Assembly: GCA_964630025.1 (NCBI GenBank)
Contig: CAZVRG010000024.1
Span: 1-14,181, forward strand
From: VMFP01 sp964630025
GTDB taxonomy: Bacteria > Patescibacteriota > Andersenbacteria > UBA10190 > CAIZMI01
Length of the DNA stretch: 14,181 bases
Reading direction: 5' to 3'
Both the position numbers and the translations under genes were made by a program. Below, piece after piece: positions 11,325 through 14,181 of this stretch (its first letter is position 1; each line of letters begins with the position of its first letter). The notes beneath the pieces were generated by a model. The model did not search any database, was not told the origin of the DNA, and was given only the letters and a program-made list of their open reading frames with translations.

Positions 11325-13771
11325 CGAAGAAACAACACGCTCCACACGATCGCCTTCTGCGAAACACCGAAGGCCCGCTCGTGTGCGACATTTTTGTCGG
11401 CACCTACCCACGCTGGGTTTGGCATATTGTTGTCCTTCGCGAGCGCGGCGTGCGCGTTGCCCCATCCGCGCCGGATACGCTTCTTCTCCGCGCAACCCAC
11501 GCAGTCGTGGCACAACCGCTTCCACCGCAACTTCCGCCGCGACAGCGCCGCACTGGCCGGGAGGAGATTTTTCATGAACTGCAACATGTTCTCGCCGAAG
11601 ATTCGCGTCGCACCCGCCATCTGCACACGACGAACCCCGAGCGGCGTGTTTCTGTAGAGGCTGCTCCATCGCCGCCCGCAGTGCCGGCCGCGGCGGCGCA
11701 TGCCGAACATCTGCATACCCGCGCGCGTCTTGGAAGGACGATGACGCATCCTCCGCAACGTATCTTTCGGCGTCATCGCGTCCGCGAGGCAGTGCGAGTT
11801 GGCATTGGTGCACTGCTCATCGCCGGCGTCATTACGCTTGCCGCATCCGCTGGAACACTGCCGCAGACCGCACAGCATGTGCAGGGTGTGACGCGCCAGG
11901 GGACGACGGCGTTGCAATCCGGCATGCATGCGCTTCTCACCGCGGATGCACAAACGGGGCAGGGAAGCTTTCTGGAAGCAGAACGGGCCTTCCGCGATGC
12001 GTCACGCGATCTTTCATCATCGATTACCGTTGCGCAGCGCATTGTTGGCGCAATGGATCCGTCTGGCCGCCTTGCGCGCGTCGAAGCATTGTTGAACACC
12101 GGTCAGCAACTGGCGCGGCTGGGACAAGAGGCGGCGGGCATTGTGAGCGGCTTTCAGCAGGGGACAGCAACGCTCACGGACGCGCTTGAAGCATTGTCGC
12201 CTAAGCTTCAGGCACTTGAGCGGGAACTCACCACGACCCGTGAGCAGCTTGCCGGTCTCCCACTCCAGCAGTTGTCCAGCGACGAGACGCAGGAAATCCA
12301 GACGGTTGTGCGGAATGTCGAGTTTCTTGACCGCGCAATTGAGAACTTTCTGCACTCCGAAGAAATTGTGTTGGAGCTGCTTGGCGCCCGCCACGACCGC
12401 CAATACTTGTTCCTCTTCCAAAACAATCGCGAATTGCGACCAACGGGAGGATTTATCGGCTCCTTTGGCCTTGTTGACATATCGCGCGGTCGGGTGAAGA
12501 ACGTGAACGTCGACAGTATCTATAATCCCGATGGGCAGCTCAAAGACAGAATCCTTCCTCCGGAACCCTTGCGGAAAATCACCGATCGCTGGTACACTCG
12601 CGACGCGAACTGGTTCGCGGATTTTCAAGTAAGCGCGAAGAAAGTTTCTCACCTATTTGAGCGCAGCGGAGGCCCCACGGTGGATGGGGTGCTTGCAGTG
12701 ACGCCATCCGTGCTAGAAGATCTTTTGCAGCTCACCGGGCCCATCGAGATGCCGACCTACGGAGTGACCGTCACCGCAGAAAACGTGGTGGAAGAAACGC
12801 AGCGACTTGTGACCTTTGAATACGATCGAGAAAAGAATGAGCCGAAGGCGTTTATCGCGGATCTGCTTCCGGAAATTCTTACCCGCGTCGTGCAGCTTCC
12901 GCGCGAGCGCTGGGGAGACATCGTCGAAACGTGCATGAAGGCATTGCGCGCAAAGCATCTCTTGCTCTCCTTCCGAGACGAGGATGCAACAAAAGCCGTG
13001 CGTGCCCTTGGCTGGGGAGGAACATTGCCGGATATGCCACCGGTACAATCGAATGTGTTTGCAGATCATGTCGGCCGCGTGGAAGCGAATATCGGAGGAC
13101 ATAAGACTGATGACCTTATCGAGCAATCTGTGGAATACGATATGACACTTGATTCTGACAATCGAGCAACGGCAACTCTCGTCGTGACGCGACATCATCG
13201 CGGCAATCGTCAGGGGACGCCCGGCATGCGCCCGGAAGAAGACCCGGCCCGGAAAGCAAATGTGGTGTATGAGCGCACCGTTGTTCCGTTTGGCAGCGAA
13301 CTCTTGGAAGCCCGCGGCTTTACCCGGTCCGCATCGGTTCCCGCTCCGCTGTCACCAGAGCCCGATGCGCCATCGCTCGCGCCGGATACTGATGTGGAAG
13401 CGCTGGAAGATCACCAGCGTGAGCATCCGAATGGCATGGTGGTTGGGGAGGAATCCGGCTTTACCACGTTTGGCGGGTGGGTCGTGACCAATCCGGAAGA
13501 AACCACCGTAACGGTGCTTCGGTACCGCCTCCCGTTCCAACTCCCCCCCGCCTCGCTTCTTGCAAGCATTGGGCGATACCAATTGCTCCTCACGCAACAG
13601 CCCGGGCATCTCCCAACGCCATTCCAGGCAACCGTGCGGCTGCCGGAAGGATTTCGTCTTGCGTGGTCGGGACCAGCGCGCGCAGTCACGGAAGTCGGCG
13701 AGCGAAAGATTCGCTATGCGGAAACTCTCGATCGCGATCTTGTGTGGGGCGCGGTGATTGAGGAGCGCTGA
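11321..13771 (+). CDS. DUF4012 membrane protein, large
   Basis: The 816-residue product has an N-terminal region of about 150 residues rich in Arg, His and Pro. One transmembrane segment follows at about 159-178 (GIGALLIAGVITLAASAG), then an extracellular helical stretch (about 180-345) and the DUF4012 domain. Its hallmark is the segment QYLFLFQNNRELRPTGGFIG plus SFGLVDI (361-387), with DANWFADFQVSAKKV and GGPTVDGVLAVTPSVLEDLL (450-469) after it. DUF4012 proteins are common in Patescibacteria and in some Actinobacteria, and their function is unknown. The neighbouring glycosyltransferases and murJ suggest an envelope role. The start is uncertain: ATG 11321 lies in the inverted repeat without a Shine-Dalgarno, while ATG 11741 would give a short tail directly before the membrane segment. 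Codon use favours coding over the whole frame. Confidence 0.88.
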   Translation: MAKKQHAPHDRLLRNTEGPLVCDIFVGTYPRWVWHIVVLRERGVRVAPSAPDTLLLRATHAVVAQPLPPQLPPRQRRTGREEIFHELQHVLAEDSRRTRHLHTTNPERRVSVEAAPSPPAVPAAAAHAEHLHTRARLGRTMTHPPQRIFRRHRVREAVRVGIGALLIAGVITLAASAGTLPQTAQHVQGVTRQGTTALQSGMHALLTADAQTGQGSFLEAERAFRDASRDLSSSITVAQRIVGAMDPSGRLARVEALLNTGQQLARLGQEAAGIVSGFQQGTATLTDALEALSPKLQALERELTTTREQLAGLPLQQLSSDETQEIQTVVRNVEFLDRAIENFLHSEEIVLELLGARHDRQYLFLFQNNRELRPTGGFIGSFGLVDISRGRVKNVNVDSIYNPDGQLKDRILPPEPLRKITDRWYTRDANWFADFQVSAKKVSHLFERSGGPTVDGVLAVTPSVLEDLLQLTGPIEMPTYGVTVTAENVVEETQRLVTFEYDREKNEPKAFIADLLPEILTRVVQLPRERWGDIVETCMKALRAKHLLLSFRDEDATKAVRALGWGGTLPDMPPVQSNVFADHVGRVEANIGGHKTDDLIEQSVEYDMTLDSDNRATATLVVTRHHRGNRQGTPGMRPEEDPARKANVVYERTVVPFGSELLEARGFTRSASVPAPLSPEPDAPSLAPDTDVEALEDHQREHPNGMVVGEESGFTTFGGWVVTNPEETTVTVLRYRLPFQLPPASLLASIGRYQLLLTQQPGHLPTPFQATVRLPEGFRLAWSGPARAVTEVGERKIRYAETLDRDLVWGAVIEER

Positions 13772-14181
13772 TGCAGCAGTTCGATTCTGCGCAGACGCCG
13801 CAGCCGGCGCGTGCCGCTGTTCTGATTGCGTTCTCGGGGCTCTTGAGCAGGGCGCTCGGGCTTATTCGCGACCGGTTGTTCGCGCATATGTTTGGCGCGG
13901 GCGCAATCTTGGATGCGTATTTTGCTGCCTATCGTATTCCCGACCTGTTGTACAACCTGCTTGTCGTGGGCGCGCTTTCGGCGGCGCTCGTCCCTGTTGC
14001 CAGTCAGTATCTTGCATCCGGCGAGCACGGTCGCTCCGCCGCATTTCGCATGGCAAATGCGCTGCTCACGCTGACGATTGGCCTTCTTGGAGTCGTTGCG
14101 GTAGTGCTCTATGTGTTTGCGCCATTCCTCATCCCCGTACTGGTACCGGGGTTTGACGCGGAGCGCATGGAACTCACGATC
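13771..14181 (+). CDS. murJ: Lipid II flippase MurJ (partial, cut by window end)
   Basis: MurJ flips the peptidoglycan precursor lipid II across the membrane. The first 137 residues are in the window and the frame is open at the edge. They show the family N-terminus: a first helix around 14-24, the conserved SRALGLIRDRLFAHMFGAG (26-44) with the functional Arg27, Arg33 and Asp34, then LDAYFAAYRIPDLLYNLLVV (47-66) and GALSAALVPVASQYL (67-81). A further hydrophobic segment is at about 97-124. ATG 13771 overlaps the DUF4012 stop as TGATG, and AGGAG (13761-13765) lies 5 bases before it, so the two genes are translationally coupled. Its presence shows that the organism makes peptidoglycan. Confidence 0.93.
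   Translation, partial: MQQFDSAQTPQPARAAVLIAFSGLLSRALGLIRDRLFAHMFGAGAILDAYFAAYRIPDLLYNLLVVGALSAALVPVASQYLASGEHGRSAAFRMANALLTLTIGLLGVVAVVLYVFAPFLIPVLVPGFDAERMELTI

Noticed and set aside
11256..11953. Reverse-strand genes of 185 and 234 codons
   Set aside because: They lie opposite the DUF4012 frame, show biased composition (Arg, Cys, His and Ala) and no domain, and are best explained as shadows of G+C-rich codons.

Overview
The window looks like a chromosome segment of a member of the Candidate Phyla Radiation (Patescibacteria). The evidence is tightly packed and overlapping genes, many ribosomal-protein genes without a Shine-Dalgarno sequence, and a large DUF4012 membrane protein of a kind frequent in that group. 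UGA ends rpoA, rplQ, rplM and the DUF4012 gene, and no long gene reads through UGA. The lineage therefore uses UGA as a stop, unlike the Gracilibacteria and Absconditabacteria, which use it for glycine. The G+C-rich codon use would suit Peribacteria-like lineages, but this assignment is an inference.

Layout. Positions 1-207 hold a strong promoter and a leader with two hairpins. Positions 208-4563 are a plus-strand block for translation and transcription: infA, rpmJ, rpsM, rpsK, rpsD, rpoA, rplQ, rplM, rpsI. The last four are chained by ATGA overlaps. Positions 4560-5788 are a minus-strand pair: lexA and, 5 bases behind it, a zinc-ribbon DUF4145 protein that converges on rpsI with a 3-base overlap. 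Positions 5939-8567 are a complete NitT/TauT-type ABC importer (ATPase, substrate-binding protein, permease) that is visibly more A+T-rich than its surroundings. Positions 8662-11018 are two tandem GT4-like glycosyltransferases. Positions 11019-11320 are non-genic but highly structured: a branched RNA-like fold, a promoter, and an 18-bp perfect inverted repeat whose 3' arm contains the next start codon. Positions 11321-14181 are a DUF4012 membrane protein followed by the start of murJ, cut by the window edge.

The first block builds ribosomes and RNA polymerase. LexA probably controls itself and the DUF4145 gene as a DNA-damage response pair. The glycosyltransferases, the DUF4012 protein and MurJ form a cell-envelope neighbourhood (surface glycans, lipid II flipping).

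The most unusual material is outside the classical genes. Seven-base repeat arrays lie between infA, rpmJ and rpsM, two of them arranged as hairpins, and a third array is read as protein at the N-terminus of L13. The leader of the DUF4012 gene has a possible translational switch containing a 30-codon leader ORF. lexA and the first glycosyltransferase gene have apparent leaderless promoters with identical spacing. I found no tRNA, rRNA, CRISPR array or recognisable insertion sequence.
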